In this document: positions 1-7,444 of the stretch, piece by piece
Layout: each line of letters starts with the position of its first letter
How positions within the stretch are numbered: position 1 is the first letter of the stretch
Assembly: GCA_002455335.1 (NCBI GenBank)
Contig: DKKP01000218.1
Coordinates: forward strand, 6,172 to 13,803
DNA length: 7,632 nucleotides
Source of the DNA: Anaerolineales bacterium UBA6663
Lineage (GTDB): Bacteria; Chloroflexota; Anaerolineae; Anaerolineales; UBA6663
Direction: 5' to 3'
Position numbers and translations under genes: made by a program
Notes under the pieces: model-generated
Databases searched by the model: none
Told to the model about the DNA's origin: nothing
What the model saw: only the letters and a program-made list of their open reading frames with translations

Positions 1-174
1 CTGGGCTGCGGCATGGTCCACCCGACCGTGCTGCGCAACGGCGGCTACGACCCCGACCAGGTCTCGGGTTTCGCGTTCGGCATGGGCCCGCAGCGGATCC
101 TGATGCTGTCGCACCGTATCACAGACATCCGTTACTTCATGCAGAACGACTTGCGGTTCTTGGAGCAGTTCTAG
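1..174 (+). CDS. pheS: Phenylalanine--tRNA ligase alpha subunit, C-terminal 57 residues (5' end outside window)
   Basis: This is the catalytic alpha subunit of the cytoplasmic (alpha-beta)2 enzyme that attaches phenylalanine to tRNA-Phe using ATP. Only the last 57 codons are present, read in frame from base 1 to a TAG at 172-174. The visible part is the end of the class II synthetase core. A Gly-Cys-Gly-Met-Val-His-Pro segment opens it, then Leu-Arg-Asn-Gly-Gly-Tyr-Asp, then motif 3 (Gly-Phe-Ala-Phe-Gly-Met-Gly-x-x-Arg, with the ATP-contacting arginine at partial residue 32). It closes with the family's usual Asn-Asp-Leu-Arg-Phe-Leu-x-Gln-Phe. Motif 3 reads GMGPQR where many bacteria have GMG(V/L)ER. 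The stop is 3 nt before the next gene, so the two are probably cotranscribed and translationally coupled. Family assignment is very secure from this conserved tail; start and full length cannot be seen. Confidence 0.97.
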   Translation: MGCGMVHPTVLRNGGYDPDQVSGFAFGMGPQRILMLSHRITDIRYFMQNDLRFLEQF

Positions 175-177
175 GGT

Positions 178-1980
178 ATGAGCCTCGGGCGCGGCGCGGC
201 CTGGTTATACGGGGCCGGGCTTTGTGTGATCTTTGGCCTTGGAGCCACGCTCGACGCGACATTGGCTCGCGCCAACGGACCGTATCCGCTCATTCATGTG
301 ACGGCCACGCCGTGGATGTGGGGAGTTGGGCCGCTGACGGGTTGGTGGGCCTGGAGCCCGTTGTGGCTGGCTGGTCTGGGTGCGCTCCTGGCCGGTGGGC
401 TCGGGCGAAGCTCAGCCGGTCCGCGTGTCGGTCAATGGATCACGTTGCACTGGCGGTGGGTCGCGCTTCTGGCTGCCGTTCTGGCGTGCGCCGGGTTCTG
501 GTTTTGGCGCGTCGCCAACAGCGAAGGCGATGCGTTCAAGTATTTGATCATGCTCCGCGATGACAGGTGGTTTGTGATGAGCCAGCCGCTCAGCACAGCG
601 CTTTTCTCACTGGGTTATGGCCTGCTCGAGCCGGTGGGTTGGCCGCCGGCTGCCGCTGCTGCAGCGGTCAACGTGTTTGCCGGCGCCGTGTGGGTCGTCG
701 TCGTACTTGCGTTGGCGCGCACGACCCCGGTTGCACCGCTTGCGATCGCGAGCGCGGTGGTGGCCGGCGGTGTTGTCGTGTGCTTTGGCTATATCGAGAC
801 CATGGCCTGGCCGCTTGCGATCGCGAGCGGGTATGCCTGGGCGGCGCAACGCGCGCTATCGGGAGCGTCGCCCTGGCCCGTCGCCGTGCTCTTCGGCCTC
901 GCCGTCGCCGCGCACGGTCAGATGCTGCTGCTCGGCCCGTCGTTGCTTGTGGTCGCTTACGTGGTCTGGCGTTCGCGCGGTGTGGGCAGCGTGCTGGCGT
1001 TCGCGGGTCTATCCGCGGCGCCGATCGTGTTGATCGTGGCCGTGGCACTCATGAACCAGGGCCATATCTACGACACGCTGGTCGGTGATGTTCTGGGCGG
1101 AGGCGATCGGCGGATGTTTGTGCCGCTGACGACAGCGGCTGTCACGACGGAGCGTTATACGCTGCTCTCGGGTTGGCATCTTTGGGAACTGGCTCAGTTG
1201 ACGCTGCGCACAGCGCCCTGGCTGCCGCTGGTGACGCTTGGCGCGGTGCTGGGCCAGCGCAAGACAGCGCGAACGGTCCGCAGCCTGTTCTGGGTTCTTG
1301 TGTTTGTGGGTAGCCTGTTGTTCCTGATCCTGTGGAACGCCGATTTCGGCCTGCACAAGGATTGGGATCTGTACGCGCCACCCATGATGTTGGCCGCATT
1401 GGCGGCCGTTATGCTCTGGCCGGAAGGATGGCGCCCGACACGGGTGGAGACCGGGCTTGGCGTCGGGTTGAGCTGCGGCGCGACAGCCGTGACACTGCTG
1501 ACCTTCGCGCCGATCGCGAGTTGGGATCCGTGGAACGTTGACGCGGTTCTGGCCGGGCGCCCGGTGTATGTGCGCTATGGCGAAGTGGCCGAACTGGTCG
1601 GTGTCGAAGCGCCGGCCTGGTCGGCCCGGGCCGGGGAAGACTGGTCGGTCACCACGACCTGGCGGTTGCGCCAGCCGACCCGCGTGCAGTATACGTCGGC
1701 CGTGCACGTGGTCGCTCAAGGGCCGGACGGGCCAGTGTTGGTGGCCCAGCACGACGCGCGCCCGATCGCGCCGACCCATTGGCCGAACCCGCGTTTCACC
1801 GATGAGTGGATCGTGGGTGAGCTTGTGCCTGACACACACCGGGTTTCGCTGGCGGCCGACATCGCATCAGGTGAGTACGAGGTTTGGGCCGTGCTTTACG
1901 ATCTGACCACAGGTCAACGGCTGGCCTCCGTAACGGGCGATCATGAAGTCATCGGGACCCTGACTGTCTCAGGCCCGTAA
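178..1980 (+). CDS. Polytopic membrane protein, GT-C glycosyltransferase-like, with C-terminal extracytoplasmic beta domain
   Basis: A 600-residue integral membrane protein with about ten to twelve hydrophobic segments between residues 8 and 447 (clear ones near 8-28, 94-111, 152-180, 186-204, 270-290, 373-390 and 425-447). A soluble tail of about 150 residues follows. Glu-Gly-Asp at 116-118, after an early membrane segment, is where GT-C enzymes carry catalytic or metal-binding acidic residues. FGYIE (203-207) and HKDWDLY (393-399) resemble the FGYVE and DWDL motifs of bacterial membrane proteins related to family 39/83 glycosyltransferases. The tail (about 485-600) has the pattern of a beta-sandwich found after such proteins in Chloroflexota. 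The role is inferred: transfer of a sugar from a polyprenyl-phosphate donor outside the membrane; the substrate is unknown. ATG 178 is the only sensible start upstream of the first membrane segment. The only upstream purine run (GGAG at 162-165) is distant, which favours coupling to pheS. Its place between pheS and pheT is unusual. Confidence 0.72.
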   Translation: MSLGRGAAWLYGAGLCVIFGLGATLDATLARANGPYPLIHVTATPWMWGVGPLTGWWAWSPLWLAGLGALLAGGLGRSSAGPRVGQWITLHWRWVALLAAVLACAGFWFWRVANSEGDAFKYLIMLRDDRWFVMSQPLSTALFSLGYGLLEPVGWPPAAAAAAVNVFAGAVWVVVVLALARTTPVAPLAIASAVVAGGVVVCFGYIETMAWPLAIASGYAWAAQRALSGASPWPVAVLFGLAVAAHGQMLLLGPSLLVVAYVVWRSRGVGSVLAFAGLSAAPIVLIVAVALMNQGHIYDTLVGDVLGGGDRRMFVPLTTAAVTTERYTLLSGWHLWELAQLTLRTAPWLPLVTLGAVLGQRKTARTVRSLFWVLVFVGSLLFLILWNADFGLHKDWDLYAPPMMLAALAAVMLWPEGWRPTRVETGLGVGLSCGATAVTLLTFAPIASWDPWNVDAVLAGRPVYVRYGEVAELVGVEAPAWSARAGEDWSVTTTWRLRQPTRVQYTSAVHVVAQGPDGPVLVAQHDARPIAPTHWPNPRFTDEWIVGELVPDTHRVSLAADIASGEYEVWAVLYDLTTGQRLASVTGDHEVIGTLTVSGP

Positions 1981-1986
1981 ACCCAG

Positions 1987-2008
1987 GGCGGACGCGTCAG
2001 CGTGCGCC
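1987..2008. other. Small hairpin in the gap before pheT
   Basis: GGCGGACGC (1987-1995) pairs with GCGTGCGCC (2000-2008) around a GTCA loop, with one internal G-G mismatch. It lies 7 nt after the stop of the membrane protein gene and about 50 nt before the pheT Shine-Dalgarno. No T-run follows, so it is not a canonical terminator. It may stabilise or process the intergenic mRNA, or be a chance product of high GC. The rest of the 1981-2070 gap shows no further gene. Confidence 0.35.
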
Positions 2009-2056
2009 GCCGAATCATATGGAACAACGCGCCGGGCGCAGGATTGGCCCGGTGCC

Positions 2057-2064
2057 GAGGGAGG
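2057..2064 (+). promoter_or_regulatory. pheT Shine-Dalgarno, decides the start codon
   Basis: The purine run GAGGGAGG ends 6 nt before ATG 2071, ideal spacing. The ATG at 2065 directly abuts the run, and the GTG at 2002 lies upstream of it and would add a low-complexity leader that PheT proteins lack. The protein from 2071 begins MRVPISWLRDYV, the standard PheT N-terminus. Confidence 0.8.
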
Positions 2065-2070
2065 ATGGAT

Positions 2071-4695
2071 ATGCGAGTACCGATCAGCTGGTTGCGCGAT
2101 TACGTCGACATCGATCTGACGCCCGAGGAACTGGCGACGACGTTGACGTTCGGCGGCCTAGAGGTCGAGGAAATCGAGTACGTCGGCAAGCCGATGCCCA
2201 AACGCGCACCGGGCGAGAAGCAGGCGTTCAAGACGAGCGGCATCGGTTGGGACCGCGACAAGATCGTGGTCGCCCAGATCCTGGAGGTCGGCGCGCACCC
2301 GAACGCCGATCGGTTGACTCTGCTGCGTCTCGATGACGGCTCGGGCGCCGAGCAGACCGTGCTCACCGGAGCGCCGAACATCTTCCACCTCAAGGGCACG
2401 GGGCCGCTGGCCACGCCGATCAAGGTGGCTTATGCGCGCGAGGGCACTGTGCTCTACGACGGCCATAAGCCCGGCTGGGAGCTGATGACGCTCAAGCGCG
2501 CCAAGATCCGGGGCGTCGAGTCGTACTCGATGGTCTGCTCCGATAAGGAGCTTGGCATCTCCGAGGAGCACGACGGCATCATCCTCTTCCCGGATGACGC
2601 GCCGGTCGGCGTCCCGCTGGCCGACTACATCGGCGACGTGGTGCTGACGATCAAGACCAACCCGAACATGGCGCGCAACACCAACATCTACGGCATCGCG
2701 CGTGAAGTCGCGGCGCTGACCGGCAAGCCGTTGCGCCCTCTGCCCTTGATGCCGCAGCCGAAGACGCTGGCGGGCGATGCGCCAAACGCGTTTGTCAACA
2801 TCGAGATCACCAACCCCGATCTCAACCCGCGCTTCGTTGCCGGCCTGATCACGGGCGTGACGATCAAGCCGAGCCCGTATGAGGTGCAGCGCCGCCTGCG
2901 GCTGGCCGGCGTGCGCGCGATCAGCAACATCGTCGACGCGACCAACTACGTTATGCTCGAGGTCGGTCAGCCGTTGCACTCGTTCGACTACGGCGCATTG
3001 AAATTGAGGAGCGAGAAACAAGGAGCGAAGGGCGAGGTCAAGATCATCACGCGGCTGCCGAAAGCGGGCGAGACGCTTAAGACGCTCGACGGCCAGGAGC
3101 GCAAGCTTGATCCCTTCACCATCCTGGTGACCGACCCGAGCGGGGCGTTGGGCCTGGGCGGTGTGATGGGCGGCGCCGAGACCGAGGTTAGCGACGCGAC
3201 TGTCGACATCCTACTCGAGGGCGCGGCCTGGGAGTTCATCAATATCCGCAAGACGCTGCAGGCCCAGAAGCTTTCATCTGAGGCGGGCTACCGCTTCTCA
3301 CGCGGCATCCATCCGGCGATGACGGTGCGCGGCGTGTTGCGCGGCCTGGCGCTGATGCAGGCCTGGGGCGGCGGCACGATCGCGCCCGAACTGGTTGATG
3401 CGTACGCAAAGCCTGCTGTGTCGACCACGGTCGCGATCACGCCCGCCGAGGTCGAGCGCCTGCTTGGTATCTCGATCCCGGCTGACGAGATCGTGCGGAT
3501 ATTGAGGAGCCTGGAGTTCGATGTCGTCGTCGAGCGTGGAGCGGAGAGCGATGGCGCGGCCACGCTCCCCGCCCCACGCTCAACGCGCATTACGGCCACC
3601 ACGCCCGACCATCGGCTCGACATCGGCGAAGGCGCTGTCGGGCGGGCGGACCTGATCGAGGAGATCGCGCGGGTGTACGGTTATGAGCGCATCCCTGGCA
3701 CCTTGCTGGCCGACGCGTTGCCGATGCAGCGTCGGAACGCCGCGCTCGAGCGCGAGGAGCTGGCGCGTGACGTGCTCGCTGCGGCCGGCTTGTTCGAGGC
3801 CCAGACCTACAGCCTGACGCAGCCCGAGCGCGAGGCGCGCACGCGCGACCCGTTGGCGAACGGATCGTACATCGCCTTGCGCAACCCGATCACGCCCGAG
3901 CGTGCCGCGCTGAGGCGTACGCTCCTGGCGGGTCTGTTGGATATCGCCGCGACGAACGCGCGTCTGCACGAGCGGGTGGCGTTGTTCGAGATCGGCAAGG
4001 TGTATCACCCGCGTGTTGGGGCGTCGCAAGCGTCCCCTCTGCCCGAAGAACCGTTGCGCGCCGCAGTCGTGTTGGTCGGCGCGCGCGCCGAGCATGACTG
4101 GTCGAGCGGAGCGGTCGCCCCGGCCGGCGTCGACTTCTTCGATGTCAAGGGCGTGGTCGAGCAACTTCTGACGCGACTGCATGTGACTGGCGTGCGCTAC
4201 GTGCCCGCCGTGCACCCGAGCTTGATGCCCGGGCGTTCGGCCGAGCTCAAACACGGCGACGTCACGCTTGGATGGTTAGGCGAGCTTCATCCCGAAGTGC
4301 GCGCGGCCTTCGACCTCCCGTCGATGGCGCCGGTGGTGGTGGCCGACCTCGATCTGGCGGCCGTGCTCGATCGCGTCGACGAGCGCTTCACGCTCGTCGG
4401 AGTGCCCGAGTACCCGCCGGTGAAGGAGGACCTCGCGCTGCTGCTCGACGACGCAATCCCGGCCGATCAGGTCGCGGCGTTGATCAAGCAGACCGGCGGC
4501 GTCACGCTGGCCAAGGTAGAGCTCTTCGACGTCTATCGTGGCGACAAGCTGGGCGCCAACAAGAAGAGTCTGGCCTTCAGCCTGACCTATCAGGCGCCGG
4601 ATCGCACCCTTTCGGGCGGCGAGGTCGCCAAGCTGCGTGACAAGATCGTCAAGCGCCTCGAGCGCGAGGTGGGGGCGCAGATCCGAGGAGCGTAG
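2071..4695 (+). CDS. pheT: Phenylalanine--tRNA ligase beta subunit, unusually long, with repeat-derived insertions
   Basis: Beta subunit of the cytoplasmic (alpha-beta)2 phenylalanyl-tRNA synthetase; it binds tRNA and carries the editing site that hydrolyses mischarged Tyr-tRNA-Phe. Domains in order: N-terminal MRVPISWLRDYV; EMAP-II/OB-type tRNA-binding domain (about 64-175, with HPNADRL); B3/B4 editing region (about 215-445, including NIVDATNYVMLEVGQPLHSFD); B5 (about 450-525, ending HRLDI); the catalytic-like core (about 527-765); and the C-terminal anticodon-binding FDX-ACB domain (about 780-871, starting EYPPVKEDLAL). The length is 874 residues, against about 785-805 in E. coli, B. subtilis and Thermus (from memory). 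Some of the excess is GC-repeat sequence: about residues 312-323 just after the HSFDY motif, 488-505 inside B5, and possibly 650-656. The stop codon also lies in a repeat. The frame stays open throughout and all domains are recognisable, so the gene is probably functional. The start is set by the Shine-Dalgarno at 2057-2064. pheS is separated from it by one gene. Confidence 0.97.
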   Translation: MRVPISWLRDYVDIDLTPEELATTLTFGGLEVEEIEYVGKPMPKRAPGEKQAFKTSGIGWDRDKIVVAQILEVGAHPNADRLTLLRLDDGSGAEQTVLTGAPNIFHLKGTGPLATPIKVAYAREGTVLYDGHKPGWELMTLKRAKIRGVESYSMVCSDKELGISEEHDGIILFPDDAPVGVPLADYIGDVVLTIKTNPNMARNTNIYGIAREVAALTGKPLRPLPLMPQPKTLAGDAPNAFVNIEITNPDLNPRFVAGLITGVTIKPSPYEVQRRLRLAGVRAISNIVDATNYVMLEVGQPLHSFDYGALKLRSEKQGAKGEVKIITRLPKAGETLKTLDGQERKLDPFTILVTDPSGALGLGGVMGGAETEVSDATVDILLEGAAWEFINIRKTLQAQKLSSEAGYRFSRGIHPAMTVRGVLRGLALMQAWGGGTIAPELVDAYAKPAVSTTVAITPAEVERLLGISIPADEIVRILRSLEFDVVVERGAESDGAATLPAPRSTRITATTPDHRLDIGEGAVGRADLIEEIARVYGYERIPGTLLADALPMQRRNAALEREELARDVLAAAGLFEAQTYSLTQPEREARTRDPLANGSYIALRNPITPERAALRRTLLAGLLDIAATNARLHERVALFEIGKVYHPRVGASQASPLPEEPLRAAVVLVGARAEHDWSSGAVAPAGVDFFDVKGVVEQLLTRLHVTGVRYVPAVHPSLMPGRSAELKHGDVTLGWLGELHPEVRAAFDLPSMAPVVVADLDLAAVLDRVDERFTLVGVPEYPPVKEDLALLLDDAIPADQVAALIKQTGGVTLAKVELFDVYRGDKLGANKKSLAFSLTYQAPDRTLSGGEVAKLRDKIVKRLEREVGAQIRGA
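3006..3037 (+). repeat. GGAGCGA-type repeat embedded in frame in pheT
   Basis: GAGGAGCGAG (3006-3015) and GGAGCGAAGGGCGAGG (3022-3037) form a purine-rich direct-repeat block within the coding frame. It encodes roughly LRSEKQGAKGEV, between the HSFDY motif and the conserved IITR segment, where most PheT proteins have only a short loop. The second unit matches 15 of 16 bases of the sequence over the pheT stop codon (4687-4702). The GAGGAGCGA core also recurs at 4699-4707 and 5198-5206. Recurrence at four places within about 2.2 kb argues for a dispersed element rather than ordinary codon sequence. Confidence 0.65.
3532..3581. repeat. Palindromic element embedded in frame in the pheT B5 domain
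   Basis: Left arm 3532-3550 (GAGCGTGGAGCGGAGAGCG) and right arm 3563-3581 are reverse complements at 17 of 19 positions, around a 12-nt spacer. The element begins exactly on a codon and encodes about ERGAESDGAATLPAPRS. It sits between the strand LEFDVVV and the strand ITATTPDHRLDI, where B5 domains normally have a tight turn. The composition (Ala, Pro, Gly, charged) suits a surface loop. The arms share GAGCG-type units with the other repeats in this window, though it is not an exact copy of them. Confidence 0.65.
4018..4037. repeat. Possible third short palindromic insertion in pheT
   Basis: GGGGCG at 4018-4023 and CGTCCCC at 4031-4037 form an imperfect inverted repeat within the codons for VGASQASP, in a loop after FEIGKVYHPR where many PheT proteins are shorter. 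CAAGCGTC (4027-4034) recurs in the intergenic palindrome at 7531-7548. The unit is short, so chance in a 60-plus percent GC gene is a real alternative. Confidence 0.3.
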
Positions 4696-4709
4696 GGCGA
4701 GGAGCGAGG
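4685..4709 (+). repeat. GGAGCGA-type repeat overlapping the pheT stop codon
   Basis: Two copies of GAGGAGCG (4685-4692 and 4699-4706) flank TAGGGC, and the TAG at 4693-4695 is the pheT stop. The unit 4687-4702 differs by one base from 3022-3037 inside the same gene; the differing base (A to T) is what makes the stop. The protein therefore ends in repeat-encoded Arg-Gly-Ala. The remaining gap to the next gene (4710-4742) holds only its ribosome binding site. Confidence 0.6.
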
Positions 4710-4742
4710 CGGCACCATTTCATAGGTTCAAGGATCAGACAC

Positions 4743-5180
4743 ATGGCAGACAACTACATCCCCAGCCCGCGGCAGTGGGTGGCCGACCAGGTGGCGTTGT
4801 ATGAGAGCAGCGGAGGCACCGAGGGCCTGACCCTGCGCGACACCGGCCTGCCCGTGATCATCGTGACCAACCGCGGCCGCAAGTCGGGCGCGATCCGCAA
4901 GACCCCGCTCATGCGCGTGGTCGACGGCGCGGCCTACGTGTTGATCGCGTCGCAGGGCGGCCTGCCGGATCATCCGCAGTGGTATCACAACCTGATGGCG
5001 GACCCGCTGGTCGAGATCCGCGACAAGACCGAGGTCTTCGCCATGCGTGTGCGCGAGGTGACCGACCCGACCGAACGCGAACGTCTCTGGCGCCTGGCGG
5101 CCGCGGCCTACCCGCCGTACGACGACTATCAGGCCAAGACGAGCCGCCAGATCCCGGTCCTGATCGCTGAACCCGTCTGA
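4743..5180 (+). CDS. Deazaflavin (F420)-dependent nitroreductase / Ddn-family oxidoreductase
   Basis: A 145-residue single-domain protein of the split-barrel family typified by mycobacterial Ddn (F420H2-dependent quinone/nitroimidazole reductase). The family uses reduced F420 to transfer hydride to quinones or other electrophiles, either in the cytosol or at the membrane face. Seen in the sequence: the cofactor-binding segment TNRGRKSG (42-49) followed by RKTPL (52-56), the strand ASQGG (69-73), the hallmark HPQWYHNL (77-84), and a C-terminal YPPYDDY (123-129) leading to T133, R135 and IPV. Length is normal for the family. ATG 4743 has AAGGA at 4730-4734, 8 nt upstream. It starts 47 nt after pheT, so it could be the last gene of that transcript, with no obvious functional tie. 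Substrate cannot be deduced; some relatives bind F420 with only weak activity. It implies the host makes F420. Confidence 0.88.
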   Translation: MADNYIPSPRQWVADQVALYESSGGTEGLTLRDTGLPVIIVTNRGRKSGAIRKTPLMRVVDGAAYVLIASQGGLPDHPQWYHNLMADPLVEIRDKTEVFAMRVREVTDPTERERLWRLAAAAYPPYDDYQAKTSRQIPVLIAEPV

Positions 5181-5192
5181 GCTGCCTGTATC

Positions 5193-5254
5193 GGAGCGAG
5201 GAGCGAATGCTATCGCATATGGCGCGGTAGCATTCGCTCCTCGCGTTTCGCTCC
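5193..5254. repeat. Long palindrome of the GGAGCGA family after the nitroreductase gene
   Basis: Arms 5196-5216 and 5224-5244 are complementary over 21 positions with a single T:G (wobble in RNA) pair, around the 7-nt loop ATATGGC. The ends add further GGAGCG (5193-5198) and CGCTCC (5249-5254) units. It begins 12 nt after the stop of the upstream gene. No T-run follows on either strand, so it is not a classical intrinsic terminator. As RNA it would form a very stable 3' hairpin that could block exonucleases or support termination. It contains the GAGGAGCGA core also found inside and at the end of pheT. Confidence 0.75.
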
Positions 5255-5267
5255 ACGCGCATCTGCC

Positions 5268-5330
5268 TGGTGGCGCGGAATGACTCGAACCCAATCGCGG
5301 CCCACTGTCATCCAGAGCGTCTAGCCACCT
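5268..5330 (-). pseudogene. Possible degenerate tRNA remnant
   Basis: Read on the minus strand, this stretch ends with GGGTTCGAGTC, a T-arm-like string with the TTCGAGT loop, followed by a GC-rich run and GCGCCACCA, like a 3' tRNA end. A GGTGGC near its 5' end (plus 5324-5329) is complementary to GCCACC near its 3' end (plus 5269-5274). The whole is only about 63 nt, the T-stem does not pair well, and no convincing D-arm or anticodon arm is visible. It is at best a decayed or partial tRNA copy and may be coincidental. Confidence 0.25.
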
Positions 5331-5357
5331 TTGCCTGAAGACACACGCGATGAGCGG

Positions 5358-5432
5358 AAGGATCTCCTGTCGGATTCGTTTGTCATCGGTGGGTGCGCCT
5401 CCGATGATATCGGAGTCCGATAGAAGATCCTT
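5358..5432. repeat. 75-nt extended hairpin downstream of the tyrosine phenol-lyase gene
   Basis: Three nested stem segments align: AAGGATCT (5358-5365) with AGATCCTT (5425-5432); 5367-5377 with 5413-5423 (11 pairs, two of them G-T); and GTCATCGG (5382-5389) with CCGATGAT (5401-5408), closed by an 11-nt loop. It begins 12 nt beyond the stop of the minus-strand gene. In the plus direction it is followed by a moderately T-rich stretch, TTAGTCCTTCGTCTTT. It may act as a bidirectional terminator for the convergent genes or be a dispersed palindromic repeat. Conservation of pairing through wobble pairs suggests an RNA structure. Confidence 0.6.
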
Positions 5433-5444
5433 AGTCCTTCGTCT

Positions 5445-6929
<1,485 letters not shown>

Positions 6930-6943
6930 GGATGCGTCGGAGG

Positions 6944-7432
6944 TCAGTCGAGCGGGATGGCCGTGGTGTGCTTAACCTCGCTGAGCACCACGCTGGTCTG
7001 CAGCCGGCCGACGCCCGGGATGGTCGAGAGCTTCTCGACCAACAAACGCTCGAGGCTTGGCCTATCGGGCGCCAGCACCTTGAGCAGGAAGTCGTACTCG
7101 CCCGTCAGGTGATGGCACTCGAGCACCTCGGGCAGGCGCTGCGCGGTCTCGCGGAAGATGCCGAGCCGATCGCGATGATGCGCTTGCATGGCCACGTGCA
7201 CAAAGCACATCAGATCCTGGCCAAGCAACTCGCGATCGAGCAGGGCCACGATGCGTTTCACGTACCCCTGACGTTCAAGGCGCTTCACGCGCTGGTGCAC
7301 GGCCGGGCCCGACAGGCTCAGGCGCCGCGCCAGCTCGGCCTGAGCAAGACTTGCATCGCACTGCAGCTCTGACAGGATGGCGACATCCAGTTCATCGAGC
7401 CCATGTCGGGGCGTTTTCTTTGCTACGGCCAT
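6944..7432 (-). CDS. Lrp/AsnC-family transcriptional regulator
   Basis: A 162-residue DNA-binding protein of the feast/famine (Lrp/AsnC) family, which responds to amino acids and usually acts as dimers to octamers. Residues 12-60 form the N-terminal winged helix-turn-helix (LDELDVAILSELQ, then AELARRLSLSGPAVHQRVKRLERQGYV). Residues 75-150 form the RAM ligand-binding and oligomerisation domain, with GEYDFLLKV at 111-119 and the typical IPGVGRLQTSVVLSEVKHTTAIPL at the end. An upstream ATG at 7447 keeps the frame open, but ATG 7432 is preferred because GGAGG at 7442-7438 stands 5 nt before it, as for tpl. Adjacency to tpl on the same strand suggests that it senses tyrosine or another aromatic amino acid and controls tpl and itself; this is inference. 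Enteric tpl genes are controlled by TyrR, a different family. Confidence 0.93.
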   Translation of the reverse strand: MAVAKKTPRHGLDELDVAILSELQCDASLAQAELARRLSLSGPAVHQRVKRLERQGYVKRIVALLDRELLGQDLMCFVHVAMQAHHRDRLGIFRETAQRLPEVLECHHLTGEYDFLLKVLAPDRPSLERLLVEKLSTIPGVGRLQTSVVLSEVKHTTAIPLD

Positions 7433-7437
7433 GCCCA

Positions 7438-7442
7438 CCTCC
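7438..7442 (-). promoter_or_regulatory. Shine-Dalgarno deciding the start of the Lrp-family gene
   Basis: GGAGG on the minus strand, 5 nt before ATG 7432. If translation began at the ATGs at 7447 or 7444 this sequence would lie inside the reading frame and neither start would have a comparable purine run upstream. Confidence 0.7.
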
Positions 7443-7444
7443 AT

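Noticed and set aside
1009..1839. Long open frame on the minus strand opposite the membrane protein gene (276 codons)
   Set aside because: Low-complexity Arg/His/Gln-rich translation with no recognisable domain; it is the antisense shadow of a high-GC gene.
2002..2070. GTG start at 2002 or ATG at 2065 for pheT
   Set aside because: The added residues are not PheT-like, and the Shine-Dalgarno at 2057-2064 is correctly spaced only for ATG 2071.
2158..3021. Long open frame on the minus strand opposite pheT (287 codons)
   Set aside because: Antisense shadow of a secure gene, with no domain and no ribosome binding context.
5181..5444. CRISPR array or IS remnant in the repeat-bearing junction
   Set aside because: The repeats are single palindromes of unlike sequence without regular spacers; no transposase fragment or target duplication was seen.
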